From positions 1 to 63,311 of the forward strand of contig JAYELL010000107.1 in assembly GCA_034717495.1 (NCBI GenBank): a stretch of 63,311 nt of DNA, given 5' to 3'. The translations under genes were made by a program, and so were the position numbers. Below are positions 51,701 to 61,582 of this stretch, one piece after another (within the stretch, counting starts at the first letter, position 1; each line of letters begins with the position of its first letter). The notes below the pieces were generated by a model. The model searched no databases. It was not told the origin of the DNA and worked only from the letters and a program-made list of their open reading frames with translations. The stretch is from Chloroflexota bacterium. Its GTDB lineage: Bacteria > Chloroflexota > Anaerolineae > JAAEKA01.

Positions 51701-52161
51701 TTACGACTCCCGTTCGTGACTGCCACATCGTCAGGTTCCCGCCACCACCCATGTCATTCTCACACCAACACTTCTCTGGTTACAGCATACACTACCTGGA
51801 CTCTATTGGACTATCGATTGTCTACACAGACTCTGTCCAAGTCTTTCGAACACTGCAAAAGCCTTTGCTACGCGATCAGAGGATCGGCGCTGCAATTGCC
51901 TGGCTCGCCTGCGCCCTCGTGTCCTGGAGACAGTGCAATAGGCTGCGCGTCATTCCTGCATGACATGCCGTGGCAAAGTGCTTGGCGCGCGCGGGGCTAG
52001 GGGGTGGGTCAAAAATGCCGAATTGAGAATTGCGCCATGTTCTCTTGCATCCTGGACGTTTTGTGGTATCCTACTTTGCACTTTCGCCCCCTGTTTTCCC
52101 GGATTCCATCGCCCTTGGCGAACCCGATCTGGTGGGGATGGCTGAGACAAGGATCACTGCC
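51701..52161. other. Intergenic region without a supported gene
   Basis: Apart from a likely promoter at 52045-52072, I see no gene or strong structure here. Short open frames (such as 51751-51963) have no ribosome site and atypical composition. Confidence 0.6.
52045..52072 (+). promoter_or_regulatory. Promoter of the NB-ARC NTPase gene
   Basis: TTGCAT (52045-52050) and TATCCT (52067-52072) are 16 bases apart. Transcription would start near 52079, downstream of the first in-frame start-like codons of the open frame. Confidence 0.55.
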
Positions 52162-53574
52162 ATGCAAGACCAATCATTGGACAGCCTTCGCGAGCAGGTA
52201 AAAAAGACTCTGTCGCAGTGGGGAAAGGGTTCTTCCGAACATGCCCTGAAACACCTGCAACTTGTCAGGAAGCGAAGCCGGGAATCGGGCGTTTCTCAGA
52301 CTCAGGCTGCCAACCAGGTGCTGTTTGAGGCTCTTGAACGGCTCGAGATGGAAGCCCCGCAAGGAGCCCGGATACTGCAGTTGCATTATCTGGAAGGCAT
52401 GAGCATGCAGCAGGTCGCCAATCGTTCCAATCGTGCCCAGGCCTCCTGTTTCAATATCCAGCGACGGGCCATTGACCGGCTTGCCAAGATCATCGACAGG
52501 CAAGAGAGCGAACTGCTTGAGAGCATGGCCCGCGAAGCAACGGCGCGCCTTGGTCTACCCTCCTACGACCGCTTGTTTGGGGTCGACGCTCACCTGGACG
52601 AACTGCAGAGCCTGGTTCGTCGTTCAGCTCAACCCTGGCTCATTCTGCTGGAGGGAATCGGCGGCATTGGCAAGACGAGCCTGGCCGATGCCCTGGCACG
52701 CCGGGTGTTGGCAGAGGGTGATTTTGACGGCATCGTCTGGACGACCGCCCGCAAGCAGGTCTTTCGGCTGAGCGGCCATATTGAAACAGTGGTCGATCCT
52801 GTGCTGTCGGCCGAGGCGCTGGTGGAGCGGCTGGCCGAGCAGGTCATCGGCGACATGGCCTTGTTGCCCGTTCCCTTCGACATCGATCGAGTGCTGCCGA
52901 TCCTGCAACAACACCTGGATGAGCGCCCGCACCTGCTGGTGATCGACAACCTGGAGACGGTGGTCGATCTGGAGACCTTGTTGCCCTCCCTGGCATCTCT
53001 GGCCAATCCCTCCAAGGTGTTGCTGACCTCGCGAACCGGCTTGCAGGATATGCCCAATATCTTCCGTCTGAACGTACCTCCCCTCAGCCAGGACGATGCG
53101 CGCGCTCTCCTCCGCTACGAGGCTCAACTGCGCAATGCCGTCCACCTGGCAGCGGCCAGTGACGGCGACCTGAACGCCATTTATGCCAGCACTGGCGGCA
53201 ACCCCCTGGTGCTGCGCCTGGTGGTGGGACAGACCCTGGTCCACGATCTGCCTACCATTCTTCAGTCTCTGGGTGAGGCCCGTGGCCAGACGGTGGACCA
53301 GCTTTACACCTACATCTACTGGCAGGCGTGGAACAACCTGGACGAAAATGCCCAACGGGCCTTATTGGTCATGCCCCTGGTGCCGCCCAAGGGACAGGAT
53401 CTCGATTTTCTGGTGCGCATCAGTGGCCTCGATCGGGCGCAAATGGTGGATGCCCTGGAAAGCCTGGTCAACCTGAATCTGGTGGATCGCCGCGGTGACT
53501 TGCACCAGAGCCGTTACACGATCCATCCCCTGACCCATGGCTTTTTGCAGGAGCAAGTGGCGAAATGGCAGTAG
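52162..53574 (+). CDS. STAND NTPase: sigma-region-4-like HTH plus NB-ARC domain
   Basis: The protein of about 470 residues starts with a helical region carrying a sigma-70 region 4-like helix-turn-helix (ARILQLHYLEGMSMQQVANRSNRAQASCFNIQRRAIDRL, about 70-105). A STAND/NB-ARC ATPase follows: Walker A GIGGIGKTSLA (about 170), Walker B LLVIDNLE, sensor LLTSRTG and the GLPL-like GGNPLVLRLV. A winged-helix part (LNLVDRRGDLHQSRYTIHPLTHGFL) ends the protein. No sensor repeats are in this polypeptide. They are encoded by the overlapping TPR gene. ATG at 52162 has AAGG nine bases upstream; ATG at 52138 is an alternative. Confidence 0.85.
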   Translation: MQDQSLDSLREQVKKTLSQWGKGSSEHALKHLQLVRKRSRESGVSQTQAANQVLFEALERLEMEAPQGARILQLHYLEGMSMQQVANRSNRAQASCFNIQRRAIDRLAKIIDRQESELLESMAREATARLGLPSYDRLFGVDAHLDELQSLVRRSAQPWLILLEGIGGIGKTSLADALARRVLAEGDFDGIVWTTARKQVFRLSGHIETVVDPVLSAEALVERLAEQVIGDMALLPVPFDIDRVLPILQQHLDERPHLLVIDNLETVVDLETLLPSLASLANPSKVLLTSRTGLQDMPNIFRLNVPPLSQDDARALLRYEAQLRNAVHLAAASDGDLNAIYASTGGNPLVLRLVVGQTLVHDLPTILQSLGEARGQTVDQLYTYIYWQAWNNLDENAQRALLVMPLVPPKGQDLDFLVRISGLDRAQMVDALESLVNLNLVDRRGDLHQSRYTIHPLTHGFLQEQVAKWQ

Positions 53575-54770
53575 GCCCCGACCTCGACGCGCCTGCCTTA
53601 TTTCAGACTTACATACAGCGCACGGTTCAGGCTGCCCTGGAGCAACTGGAGGGATCGGGCACGGCGTTGCCATTTGACGACGATCGCGATCTGGCGTTGC
53701 ACACGTTGACCTTTGCTCTGGAACTGCCCACTGCCTGGGATGACACCAGTCGTCTGCTGATGACGCTGGCGCCCAAGATGGAACAGGCCGGCTTTCGCTC
53801 CGAGTGGATGGCGCTGCTGGACGAGGGTATCCAGACCAGCCAGAGGCGGGGAGACCGGCGCACCGAGGGGGAACTTCGCCTGCAGAAGGGCGTGCTTTGC
53901 CAGTTTCTGACCGACTACGATGGTGCGGCTGAACAATTCGGCCTGAGCGAGCGCTGTTTCCGTGTTTCAGGGGATGCGCGTGCACGCGCCCGGGTCTGGA
54001 ACCGGCAGGCGTCGCTGGCCAGGCGGCAGGGGAAGCAGGAGGAAGCCGGGCGTCTGGTGGCAGCAGCATTGGAGGTTCTGCAGGATGCCGATGCGGAGCT
54101 GGGTTACAGCTATCTGGTGCTGGGCTTGATCGCCCTGGATGAGCGGCGATGGCCCGAGGCTGTAGAGAATTTCGAGGTGGCGTTGCGGCTCTTTGAACGG
54201 GCCGATGCCCAACGCTACCAGGCCTGGTGTCATAGCAATCTGGGATTGGTGCGGTGGTACCAGGGCGAGCTTGAGTTGGCGGAGAATCACCTATTGCGGG
54301 CGATCGGGCTCTTCGAGAGGATTGGCGACCCTATTCACCGGGGATCGGCCCTGATCAATCTGGGCAATGTTTACATCGATCGGGGCCAGCCCGCCAGTGC
54401 CCTGGCGTGTTATGGGGAGGCCGAGCCCATCTTTCGGCAGGCTCAGGACACGTTGAACCAGGCGATGATCTACAACAACATGGGCAAGGCCTATCGCGAG
54501 ATGGGGAGATTTGGCGAGGCGCTGCCTGTCTGCCAGCGCAGTGTGGCGTTGTTCGGGCAGTTGCCCGGCCTGTTCAACCATCTGAACGCCATGGAGGGAC
54601 TGGGGGAGACCTATCTGGCTCTGGAGTGCTTTGGGGATGCGCAGGGCGTCTTCGAAGCGATTCTCCGACAGCTGCCCGGCATGGACAACGTCGAGCGCCG
54701 GGCGAAGATGGAAGCGAGAATGAATGTCTACCTGGAGGGGATTGGCCGGGCTAGGGAGGCGCGGCGCTAG
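53565..54770 (+). CDS. TPR-repeat protein coupled to the NB-ARC NTPase
   Basis: The 401-residue protein consists mainly of tetratricopeptide repeats (about eight or nine, e.g. YSYLVLGLIALDERRWPEAVENFEVALRLF and QAWCHSNLGLVRWYQGELELAENHLLRAIGLF). There is no signal peptide or enzyme motif. Its ATG overlaps the NB-ARC stop by ten bases, so the two are translationally coupled. Together they look like one STAND regulator (HTH-NB-ARC-TPR) split into two proteins. The TPRs would sense the ligand and the NTPase would switch. A start a few codons away cannot be excluded. Confidence 0.86.
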   Translation: MAVGPDLDAPALFQTYIQRTVQAALEQLEGSGTALPFDDDRDLALHTLTFALELPTAWDDTSRLLMTLAPKMEQAGFRSEWMALLDEGIQTSQRRGDRRTEGELRLQKGVLCQFLTDYDGAAEQFGLSERCFRVSGDARARARVWNRQASLARRQGKQEEAGRLVAAALEVLQDADAELGYSYLVLGLIALDERRWPEAVENFEVALRLFERADAQRYQAWCHSNLGLVRWYQGELELAENHLLRAIGLFERIGDPIHRGSALINLGNVYIDRGQPASALACYGEAEPIFRQAQDTLNQAMIYNNMGKAYREMGRFGEALPVCQRSVALFGQLPGLFNHLNAMEGLGETYLALECFGDAQGVFEAILRQLPGMDNVERRAKMEARMNVYLEGIGRAREARR

Positions 54771-54772
54771 GG

Positions 54773-55160
54773 GGATGCGGGGATGCGGGGACGGTTTGGA
54801 CCACGAAGGCGCGAAGTCTCACGCGCCAGCAGGCGTACCGTGAGGTAAGGACGCGAAGCGCGAAGGGTACGAAGGACGCGGGGATGTGGGGACGCGGGGA
54901 TGGTTTGGACCACGAAGGCGCGAAGGTTCACGAAGGACGCGAAGCGCGAAGGGTACGAAGGACGCGGGGATGTGGGGACGCGGGGATGCAGAGACGCGGA
55001 GATGACGTCCACGAATGGGGTCACGAATTCACGAATTGCGCCAGCCACTGGACTGTGTATCCGTCACTCCCGCTTATTCCTACGCCACTCCCACGAACGC
55101 CAGCAGGCGATGCGTGAGCTAGGTAGCTAGGCAGGGACGCGAGGACCCAGGACGCGGAGA
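54773..55160. repeat. Second array of G-rich and CGCGAAGG-type repeats
   Basis: This region has the same units as 12960-13312: GGGGATGCGGGGA tracts, a TTTGGACCACGAAGGCGCGAAG unit (near 54794 and 54903) and a CGCCAGCAGGCGTACCGTGAGGTA unit at 54822-54845. A variant (CGCCAGCAGGCGATGCGTGAG) lies near 55098. The stretch fills the gap after the TPR gene; no gene is supported within it. Confidence 0.88.
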
Positions 55161-55220
55161 TATGACGGCATGCGACATTTTGATATTTTTACGTTGTGAC
55201 CCTGCATCACCGCGTCCCTG

Positions 55221-56591
55221 TCAGCCGATCTCTGGCAATTCCGCCAACGCTGCCTCGATCATCTCCTCGGGATAATCGTAATCAATGAGCTGATCGTTCA
55301 GGTAGGCGTCGTAGGCAGCCAGGTCAAAGTGGCCATGGCCAGAGAAATTAAAGACGATGGTCCTGGCCTCGCCAGATTCCTTGGCCGCCAGGGCTTCATC
55401 CATGGCAGCGCGCACGGCGTGGCTGGTCTCGGGTGCAGGCAGGATGCCCTCGGTATGGGCAAAGCTAACCGCGGCTTCAAAGCAGGCATTCTGCTGCAGA
55501 GACCGGGCCTCGATCAGGCCAGCCTGGGCCAGAGCACTTACCTGGGCGGACATACCGTGATAGCGCAACCCACCTGCGTGGATGGGCGCAGGTATGAAGT
55601 TGTGGCCCAGGGTGTACATCTTGACCAACGGGGTCAACATGGCGGTGTCGCCAAAGTCATAGGCGTAGGGCCCGCGGGTGATGCTTGGCGAAGCGGCTGG
55701 CTCCACGGCAACGATCCGGCTGTTCTTGCCGCCGGTGATGTTTTCCTTGACAAATGGGAAGGCGAAACCGGCGAAATTACTGCCGCCGCCCACGCAGCCG
55801 ATGATGACATCGGGCCAATCCTCGCCGGCCAACTCCAGTTGCTTAATGGTCTCCTGGCCGATCACCGTCTGGTGCAGCATGACATGGTTGAGCACGCTGC
55901 CCAGGCTGTATTTGGTATCCTCCCGGGTGGCCGCCTCTTCAACCGCCTCGCTGATGGCGATGCCCAGGCTGCCGGTGGTATCGGGATCCCTTTCCAGGAT
56001 CATGCGACCGGCCTGGGTCTGGGTACTGGGGCTGGGGACCACTGTTGCGCCCCAGGTTTCCATCAGGATACGCCGGTAGGGCTTCTGCTCGAAGCTTACC
56101 TTCACCATGTAAACCTTGCACTCAATACCAAACATGTTGCAGGCAAAGGAGAGGGCGCTTCCCCACTGTCCCGCACCCGTTTCGGTGGCGATGCGCTTGA
56201 CACCCTCTTCCCGGTTGAAATAGGCTTGAGCCACGGCGGTATTGGGCTTGTGGCTACCAGGTGGACTCACACCTTCGTTTTTATAATAGATGCGGGCCGG
56301 TGTGTCCAGAGCCTTTTCCCAGCGATGCGCCCGATAGAGTGGCGATGGGCGCCAGAGCTTGTAGATTTCACGCACCTCATCGGGAATCTCGATGTAGCGT
56401 TCAGTGCTGACCTCTTGCATGATCAGCGCCATCGGGAACAGTGGTGCCAGGTCTGCGGGAGCGATGGGTTGCTGCGTGCCAGGATGTAATACCGGAGGCA
56501 ACTCGATACCGGCTGACGGCAGGTCTGCATTGAGGTTATACCAGTGGGTTGGAATCTCATTCTCGGGTAGAATGAACTTGGTCTGGGACAT
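55221..56591 (-). CDS. trpB: TrpB2-type tryptophan synthase beta chain
   Basis: The 456-residue PLP enzyme condenses indole with serine. It shows TrpB2 features: a long N-terminal extension, [15 protein letters not shown] and the PLP Lys motif [15 protein letters not shown] (about 110). [26 protein letters not shown] and the phosphate-binding loop [16 protein letters not shown] follow. TrpB2 enzymes often work without TrpA, acting on free indole or other beta-substitution substrates. No other trp gene is adjacent. ATG at 56591 has AAGGAG upstream. It lies 142 bases after thioredoxin, possibly in one transcript. Confidence 0.93.
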   Translation of the reverse strand: MSQTKFILPENEIPTHWYNLNADLPSAGIELPPVLHPGTQQPIAPADLAPLFPMALIMQEVSTERYIEIPDEVREIYKLWRPSPLYRAHRWEKALDTPARIYYKNEGVSPPGSHKPNTAVAQAYFNREEGVKRIATETGAGQWGSALSFACNMFGIECKVYMVKVSFEQKPYRRILMETWGATVVPSPSTQTQAGRMILERDPDTTGSLGIAISEAVEEAATREDTKYSLGSVLNHVMLHQTVIGQETIKQLELAGEDWPDVIIGCVGGGSNFAGFAFPFVKENITGGKNSRIVAVEPAASPSITRGPYAYDFGDTAMLTPLVKMYTLGHNFIPAPIHAGGLRYHGMSAQVSALAQAGLIEARSLQQNACFEAAVSFAHTEGILPAPETSHAVRAAMDEALAAKESGEARTIVFNFSGHGHFDLAAYDAYLNDQLIDYDYPEEMIEAALAELPEIG

Positions 56592-56733
56592 GGGTTCTGG
56601 ACTCCTTGATTGGGGAATTCGTTAATGGGCGGTTTTCGGTTTACGCGCGTTCAAACAGGTGAGCTGGACAGGCGATAAAGCTGGCATGGTCTGATCCAGG
56701 ATTCCTGTTTCTGGCAATCGAATCGGGAGTCTC

Positions 56734-57060
56734 TCAGGAGAAGTAAGGCTCGATCTTTTCCAGCAACCGCTCCTTGGGCATGTAGCCGACGATTCGTTCG
56801 ACCGGCTGACCATCCTTGAAGAGGATCAAGGTGGGAATGCTCATCACGCCATAGGCCATGGCAGTGGATGGATTGTGATCCACGTCCAGCTTGGTGATTT
56901 TTAACTCGTCTTCGTATTCGTCGGCCAGATCCTCAAGGATCGGCGCAATCATCTTACAGGGGCTGCACCAGACAGCCCAGAAATCGTTTAAGGTCGGCAC
57001 TGAAGCCTGCAGAACCTCTTCTTCGAAACTAGCATCTGAAACTACAACCGGCTTTGCCAT
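56734..57060 (-). CDS. trxA: Thioredoxin
   Basis: The 108-residue protein has the thioredoxin fold with the active site WCSPC (about 30-34, Ser instead of the usual Gly), the [14 protein letters not shown] stretch and the cis-Pro loop [12 protein letters not shown]. It reduces protein disulfides. The frame is open to 57183, but ATG at 57060 is chosen because GGAGG lies just upstream and it matches the family length. A consensus promoter (57155-57183) gives a leader of about 90 bases. Confidence 0.93.
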   Translation of the reverse strand: MAKPVVVSDASFEEEVLQASVPTLNDFWAVWCSPCKMIAPILEDLADEYEDELKITKLDVDHNPSTAMAYGVMSIPTLILFKDGQPVERIVGYMPKERLLEKIEPYFS

Positions 57061-57154
57061 CGTATTATCCTCCGTAGCCGCGAAAAACTGTTGCGACGAT
57101 CGGTGCCGTCCACGTCCAGGAGAGGACAAAGGCAGCGGCTCGATCATCCCTGGT

Positions 57155-57183
57155 ATGATAGTCTGGGCAGGGTACTTTGTCAA
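57155..57183 (-). promoter_or_regulatory. Promoter of thioredoxin
   Basis: On the minus strand TTGACA (57183-57178) and TATCAT (57160-57155) are 17 bases apart, near the sigma-70 consensus. It is divergent to the holB promoter. Confidence 0.82.
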
Positions 57184-57213
57184 GAGGGGGGCTGACAGAG
57201 TTGTGAAAAATCG

Positions 57214-57242
57214 TTGGCATGGTGGTGCATTTGTGGTACAAT
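57214..57242 (+). promoter_or_regulatory. Promoter of holB (leaderless)
   Basis: TTGGCA (57214-57219) and TACAAT (57237-57242) have a 17-base spacing. The GTG at 57249 lies six bases after the -10 box, so the mRNA should start at or beside the start codon. Confidence 0.8.
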
Positions 57243-57248
57243 GAGTTT

Positions 57249-58289
57249 GTGATTACCAGGGAAGACACGAGCAACGCAAAGGGATGGCCGGTGACAGGCC
57301 ATGAATGGGCTGTCGATCTGTTGCGGCGTAGCCTGGATGCAGATCGATTGCCCCATGCATTGCTGTTGACTGGACCGCGCCAGGTTGGAAAGAGGACCCT
57401 GGCACTGGCACTGGTCTCTGCCCTGTTCTGTCAGGCGGAGAACCGCCCGTGTGGGGAATGCCGGGCATGTGTAAGGGTTGCGCATGGCAACCATCCCGAT
57501 GTGCAGGTGGTCGAAGCAACGGTGACTGGCCGGGAGAGGGAGGGTGTTCTCAGGATCGACCAGATTCGTCTGCTTCGGCGGGAAGCAGCTCTGGCGCCCC
57601 TGGAAGCGCCCCTGAAGATTTTCGTATTGCGCGAGATCGAACACGCCAATTTGCCCGCCGCTAACGCGTTGTTGAAGACCCTGGAAGAACCGCCCGATCG
57701 TGTCATGCTGATTTTGACCAGCGCGCGTCCAGATGCCTTGTTGTCAACCATCATATCACGTTGTCAGACCGTCCAGTTGCGGCCATTGGCAATTGAAATT
57801 GTCCGACAGGCTTTGATAAACGACTGGCAGGTATCTGAGGAAGAGGCCGCGTTGCTCGCCCGCCTGTCCCGGGGGCGCCTGGGATGGGCTGTGGAGCGAC
57901 TTGAAGATGAAACAGCCTGGCAAGAACGTGTGGACATCCTGGATGAGTCGTTTGAGTTGACCGGCAAGGGTCCCACTGAACGTCTGAAATTTGCTGCCAA
58001 CCTGGCTCGCACGCCCGGTCGGGTTCAACCTACTCTCGATCTTTGGGCCAGCTGGTGGCGCGATCTCCTGCTCATGCAGACGGGATGTTCAGATCAAATC
58101 AGCAACATTGACCTGGAGGCCCGTTTGGGCGAGCAGGTACACCAATTTGATACCAGTCAGGTCAGGCACTTCCTGGCTCGCCTGCAGGCGGCGCCTGGTC
58201 AACTCAACCGAAATGTCAACGCTCGCCTTCTTCTGGAGAATCTTGTCTTGCACATGCCAGAACCGGAACAAGGCGGCCTTATCGATTAG
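57249..58289 (+). CDS. holB: DNA polymerase III delta prime subunit
   Basis: The 346-residue clamp-loader subunit has an AAA+ fold. It shows [22 protein letters not shown] (P-loop-like), a zinc-ribbon CxxCxxC stretch in [67 protein letters not shown], and the SRC motif [11 protein letters not shown]. It helps load the sliding clamp. GTG at 57249 is chosen from the promoter position; the frame opens at 57219, inside the promoter. The C-terminus runs 8 bases short of ricT, so the two share a transcript. Confidence 0.93.
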   Translation: MITREDTSNAKGWPVTGHEWAVDLLRRSLDADRLPHALLLTGPRQVGKRTLALALVSALFCQAENRPCGECRACVRVAHGNHPDVQVVEATVTGREREGVLRIDQIRLLRREAALAPLEAPLKIFVLREIEHANLPAANALLKTLEEPPDRVMLILTSARPDALLSTIISRCQTVQLRPLAIEIVRQALINDWQVSEEEAALLARLSRGRLGWAVERLEDETAWQERVDILDESFELTGKGPTERLKFAANLARTPGRVQPTLDLWASWWRDLLLMQTGCSDQISNIDLEARLGEQVHQFDTSQVRHFLARLQAAPGQLNRNVNARLLLENLVLHMPEPEQGGLID

Positions 58290-58297
58290 GAGGATTC

Positions 58298-59143
58298 ATG
58301 CCTACCGTTGTTGGCGTGAGTTTTAGACCAGTCACAAGGATATACCATTTTTCTCCCGGCGACGTCGAGGGATTGCAAGCTGGCGACTATGTGGTGGTGG
58401 AGACATCAATGGGCTATGAGGTTGGCAGAGTTGCCTGGGAAGCACGAGATCTTCCTGCTCGGGAGGTGAGCGGGGGCCTGAAATCGGTTCTCAGAAGGGC
58501 AACGGTCGTCGATCTGGTGGAGCGGGATCAGTACCGGAGCACCCAGCGGGAGGTTCGCGGGATTTGCCGCGCCAAGGCCATTGAGCACAATATGTCCATC
58601 GAGGTCGTCGGCGCCGAGTATAGCTTCGACGGCACCCGCCTGATTGTCTCGTTTACCGCCGAAGGCCGGGTAGACTTCCGGGCGTTGGTCCGGGATCTTG
58701 CCCGTACGCTGAACACCCGCATCGAGATGAAACAGATCGGTGTTCGCGATGAGGCAAAGGTGTTGGATGGAATAGGCAAATGTGGTCGTCAACTCTGTTG
58801 TGCTTCCTGGCTGCGTGACTTCACTCCTGTCTCGATCAAGATGGCGAAACAACAGAATTTGCCTCTCAATCCAGCGGAGATATCGGGTGTTTGTGGTCGT
58901 TTGCTCTGCTGTCTCGCCTACGAAATTGATACCTACAGGGAAGCGCGCAGACGCCTGCCCAAGGTGGGCGCCGTTGTGATGACACCGGAGGGCAAAGGAC
59001 GGGTTCGAAAAGTCCACGCGTTGCGCGAGGCGCTAACCGTCAAGCTGGAAGATGATAAGCTTCATGATTTTTCAATTGATGATATCGAGGGATTTCAGCG
59101 CTCCGCGCAAAGCGGGAGCGGTTGTGGGGGATGTGAAAAATAG
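58298..59143 (+). CDS. ricT: PSP1-domain protein RicT (YaaT)
   Basis: The 281-residue protein has the PSP1 C-terminal core: VSFRPVTRIYHFSPGDVEGLQAGDYVVVET at the start, DFRALVRDLARTLNTRIEMKQIGVRDEAK, and the GKCGRQLCCASWL...VCGRLLCCLAYE Cys pairs. In Bacillus, RicT joins RicA and RicF in the Y-complex that binds Fe-S clusters and works with RNase Y. It ends in a CGGC motif. ATG at 58298 has GGAGG upstream. The holB-ricT pairing is common. The rny gene lies 0.7 kb away on the other strand, which fits the RNase Y link. Confidence 0.93.
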   Translation: MPTVVGVSFRPVTRIYHFSPGDVEGLQAGDYVVVETSMGYEVGRVAWEARDLPAREVSGGLKSVLRRATVVDLVERDQYRSTQREVRGICRAKAIEHNMSIEVVGAEYSFDGTRLIVSFTAEGRVDFRALVRDLARTLNTRIEMKQIGVRDEAKVLDGIGKCGRQLCCASWLRDFTPVSIKMAKQQNLPLNPAEISGVCGRLLCCLAYEIDTYREARRRLPKVGAVVMTPEGKGRVRKVHALREALTVKLEDDKLHDFSIDDIEGFQRSAQSGSGCGGCEK

Positions 59144-59264
59144 ACAAAACAGTGTATGGAAATCGAAACGCGAGGACAGAACTCATCATCGAGATCTGCC
59201 ACGCGTTTTTTCTGAAGGGATTCCCTTGACTGTCGGCTGGGACAATCCAGGGGGCTGGTGTTTT

Positions 59265-59624
59265 CTACTGGGCGTCGACGGAAATCCGCACTGCGGTGCG
59301 TTCGTTGCCGTCTATCATTACCTCTGCAAAGGCAGGCAGGCAGGTGATAACGATACCGTCAAGTTCCAGATATCCACTGGCGATGGCAATGGCCTTGACC
59401 GCCTGGTTGACAGCGCTCGCGCCGATCGCCTGCACATACGCATGTCTGTGCTCGCGAATGACACCGGCTATTGCACCGGCAACGGCTGTCGATCGGGAAT
59501 TGGCGGATACCTTGATGAGCTCCAGAGGTCGTTTTTCGCCCGGTGGATTCAACGGCGGTGTGACGGGGTGTGAATTGCTGCTATGCAAGCCGTGGGTGGT
59601 GCTTGTGTGTACGTTGACGTCCAT
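59265..59624 (-). CDS. spoVS: SpoVS-family protein with N-terminal extension
   Basis: The C-terminal ~80 of 119 residues match SpoVS (Alba-like fold): LIKVSANSRSTAVAGAIAGVIREHRHAYVQAIGASAVNQAVKAIAIASGYLELDGIVITCLPAF, then VMIDGNERTAVRISV. SpoVS in Bacillus is about 86 residues and affects sporulation; the Alba-like fold suggests nucleic-acid binding. Here about 35 extra N-terminal residues rich in His, Ser and Pro precede the domain. The frame opens at 59807, but ATG at 59624 has GGAG seven bases upstream and lies downstream of a terminator. It follows rny, as in the Bacillus rny-ymdB-spoVS cluster. No sporulation genes are visible, so a regulatory role is more likely. Confidence 0.9.
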   Translation of the reverse strand: MDVNVHTSTTHGLHSSNSHPVTPPLNPPGEKRPLELIKVSANSRSTAVAGAIAGVIREHRHAYVQAIGASAVNQAVKAIAIASGYLELDGIVITCLPAFAEVMIDGNERTAVRISVDAQ

Positions 59625-59767
59625 TCCAATTCTCCATGTTGTGTGGCGGTATTCTTCATCAATCCAAGACGCTATATTCCGTCGGAAGTTACGCCCAAAA
59701 CGCCTCAGGTTGAAGATTGGGTAAAAAGGAAAGGCAAGGTCGTCGATGGCGAGCCCGGCAAACAGAA

Positions 59768-59803
59768 GACCGAAACGCCGGGATAGTTCCCGGCGCTTCG
59801 GTC
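59768..59803 (-). terminator. Intrinsic terminator after rny
   Basis: GACCGAA-A-CGCCGGGA (from 59768) pairs with TCCCGGCG-C-TTCGGTC (to 59803), giving two stem segments with one mismatch and a short loop. Read on the minus strand, the distal arm is followed by TTCTGTTT. It lies between the rny stop and spoVS, so spoVS may be only partly read from the rny promoter. Confidence 0.75.
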
Positions 59804-59842
59804 CCATTGATCTATCGGTTTAGATGTGAAAGCCAGAATTGT

Positions 59843-61393
59843 CTACTTGGCGTAATCCACAGAGCGTGTTTCCCGGATAACTGTCACCTTGATCTGTCCA
59901 GGGTATTCCAGGTTGTCTTCAACCTTCTTGGCAACTTCCCGCGACAGTGCCACTGCCCCCAGGTCATCCACGACATTGGGCCTTACCACGATACGAATCT
60001 CGCGACCAGCTTGTATGGCAAAGCTCTGTTCAACCCCGTCAAAGGAGTTGGCTACGTCCTCCAGAGCAGTTACGCGGCGCAAGTACGTTTCCAGGGCCTC
60101 TCGACGGGCGCCCGGGCGGGCCCCTGATACTGCATCGGCTGCCTCGACAAGGACAGCCTCGAGACTTTCTGGCTCGACCTCGTGATGGTGACTGGCAATG
60201 GCATTGACAACCAGGGGTGGCACCCCATAGCGGCGAGCCAGGTCAGCGCCTATCAGGGCATGAGGTCCCTCCACCTCGTGGGTGACGGCCTTGCCCAGGT
60301 CATGCAGGAGGCCACCCATTTTGGCAAGTCGCACATTGGCACCCAGTTCGGCTGCCAGTATCCCTGCCAGGTGGGCGGACTCGATCGCATGATGGTACTG
60401 GCTTTGACCAAAACTCGTGCGATATTTCAGGCGGCCAATCAGCTTGAGTATCTCTGGATGAAGGCCCTGTAGCCCGGTTTCGTAGGCCGCCTGTTCACCA
60501 GCTTCCCATATCCGCTGATCTACCTCTTCCCGAGCCTTTTGCACCTCTTTCTCGATGCGAGCGGGATGGATGCGGCCATCGCTAACCAGTTTGGATAATG
60601 CCATGCGGGCCACTTCCCGTCGTATCGGATCGAAGCTCGAAATAATCACAGCCTCGGGGGTATCGTCGACAATCAGATCCACGCCTGTTGCGTGTTCAAT
60701 TGCCCGGATGTTGCGACCTTGCCGGCCGATAATGCGGCCCTTCATTTCGTCGCTGGGAAGGGGGACGGAGGATACGGTCGTCTCTGCAACCTGGTCTGAT
60801 GCCAGACGCTGGATGGCCACGCTGACGATCTTGCGTGCCCGTTTTTCTGCTTCCTCGTGGGCCTGGGCCTCAACCTCGCGGATCACGCGCGCCATATCCC
60901 GGCGCGTCTCGTCGCGTACCGAATCGAGCAATATCTTTTTGGCTTCTTCCCGGGTAAGACCGGAAATACGTTCCAATTCCTGATGGCGCTCCGCTTCCAG
61001 TTGGTTCAACTCGTCAGCCCGTTTATCCAGGCTGCTTTGGCGTTTCTGTAGGTTGCGATCGCGGTTTTCCAACTCCTCAAAGCGTTTATCCAGCACGTCT
61101 TGCCGGCGCTGGATTCTGTCTTCCTGCCGCTGGATGTCTCGTCGACGGCGTTCAGTCTCCAGCTCGAACTCCTCGCGCAACCGAACCTGTTCTGCCTTCT
61201 GCTCCAGTTTGATTTCCTGTTGCATCTGTTGGGCAGTGCGTTCAGCTGCCTGAATGATTTCGTCGGCCCGTTCGTTGGCCGATGAGATCTTTGCCTCTGT
61301 GATGTACCGGTGGAGGAAATAACCGCCCAGCCCGCCAATAATCAGGCCGAGCAGGAGCCCCAGCACCGGCATACCGGTTGATTGCAGATCCAT
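59843..61393 (-). CDS. rny: Ribonuclease Y
   Basis: The 516-residue membrane-anchored endoribonuclease starts RNA decay. It has an N-terminal membrane helix (about 10-27) and a long coiled coil (about 30-190, rich in Glu, Arg and Gln). A KH domain follows ([27 protein letters not shown]), then an HD domain with [12 protein letters not shown]...LLHDLGKA. The frame is open to 61432, but ATG at 61393 is preferred because GGAG lies about six bases upstream. A 7-bp stem (61406-61412 with 61423-61429) lies just before the ribosome site. Confidence 0.95.
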   Translation of the reverse strand: MDLQSTGMPVLGLLLGLIIGGLGGYFLHRYITEAKISSANERADEIIQAAERTAQQMQQEIKLEQKAEQVRLREEFELETERRRRDIQRQEDRIQRRQDVLDKRFEELENRDRNLQKRQSSLDKRADELNQLEAERHQELERISGLTREEAKKILLDSVRDETRRDMARVIREVEAQAHEEAEKRARKIVSVAIQRLASDQVAETTVSSVPLPSDEMKGRIIGRQGRNIRAIEHATGVDLIVDDTPEAVIISSFDPIRREVARMALSKLVSDGRIHPARIEKEVQKAREEVDQRIWEAGEQAAYETGLQGLHPEILKLIGRLKYRTSFGQSQYHHAIESAHLAGILAAELGANVRLAKMGGLLHDLGKAVTHEVEGPHALIGADLARRYGVPPLVVNAIASHHHEVEPESLEAVLVEAADAVSGARPGARREALETYLRRVTALEDVANSFDGVEQSFAIQAGREIRIVVRPNVVDDLGAVALSREVAKKVEDNLEYPGQIKVTVIRETRSVDYAK

Positions 61394-61582
61394 GTTTGCT
61401 CCAGTGGGGTGCAGTCTTCCGCGCACCCCCATGATTTCAAAATCTCAGTTTGTCTGACCCATCCACGATCGTTCTCCGTCAGGCGCAACAAGCAAGCTTC
61501 AGATAACGAATCGGGTCATGTTTCTTCACGTCAGGATGAGTCGAATCTGATTTGGGCCATTGGTCAGCCCGGGTTCTGTGTC

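Noticed and set aside
51751-51963. 70-codon open frame in the gap before the NB-ARC gene
   Set aside because: No ribosome site, no family, and composition unlike the coding regions around it.
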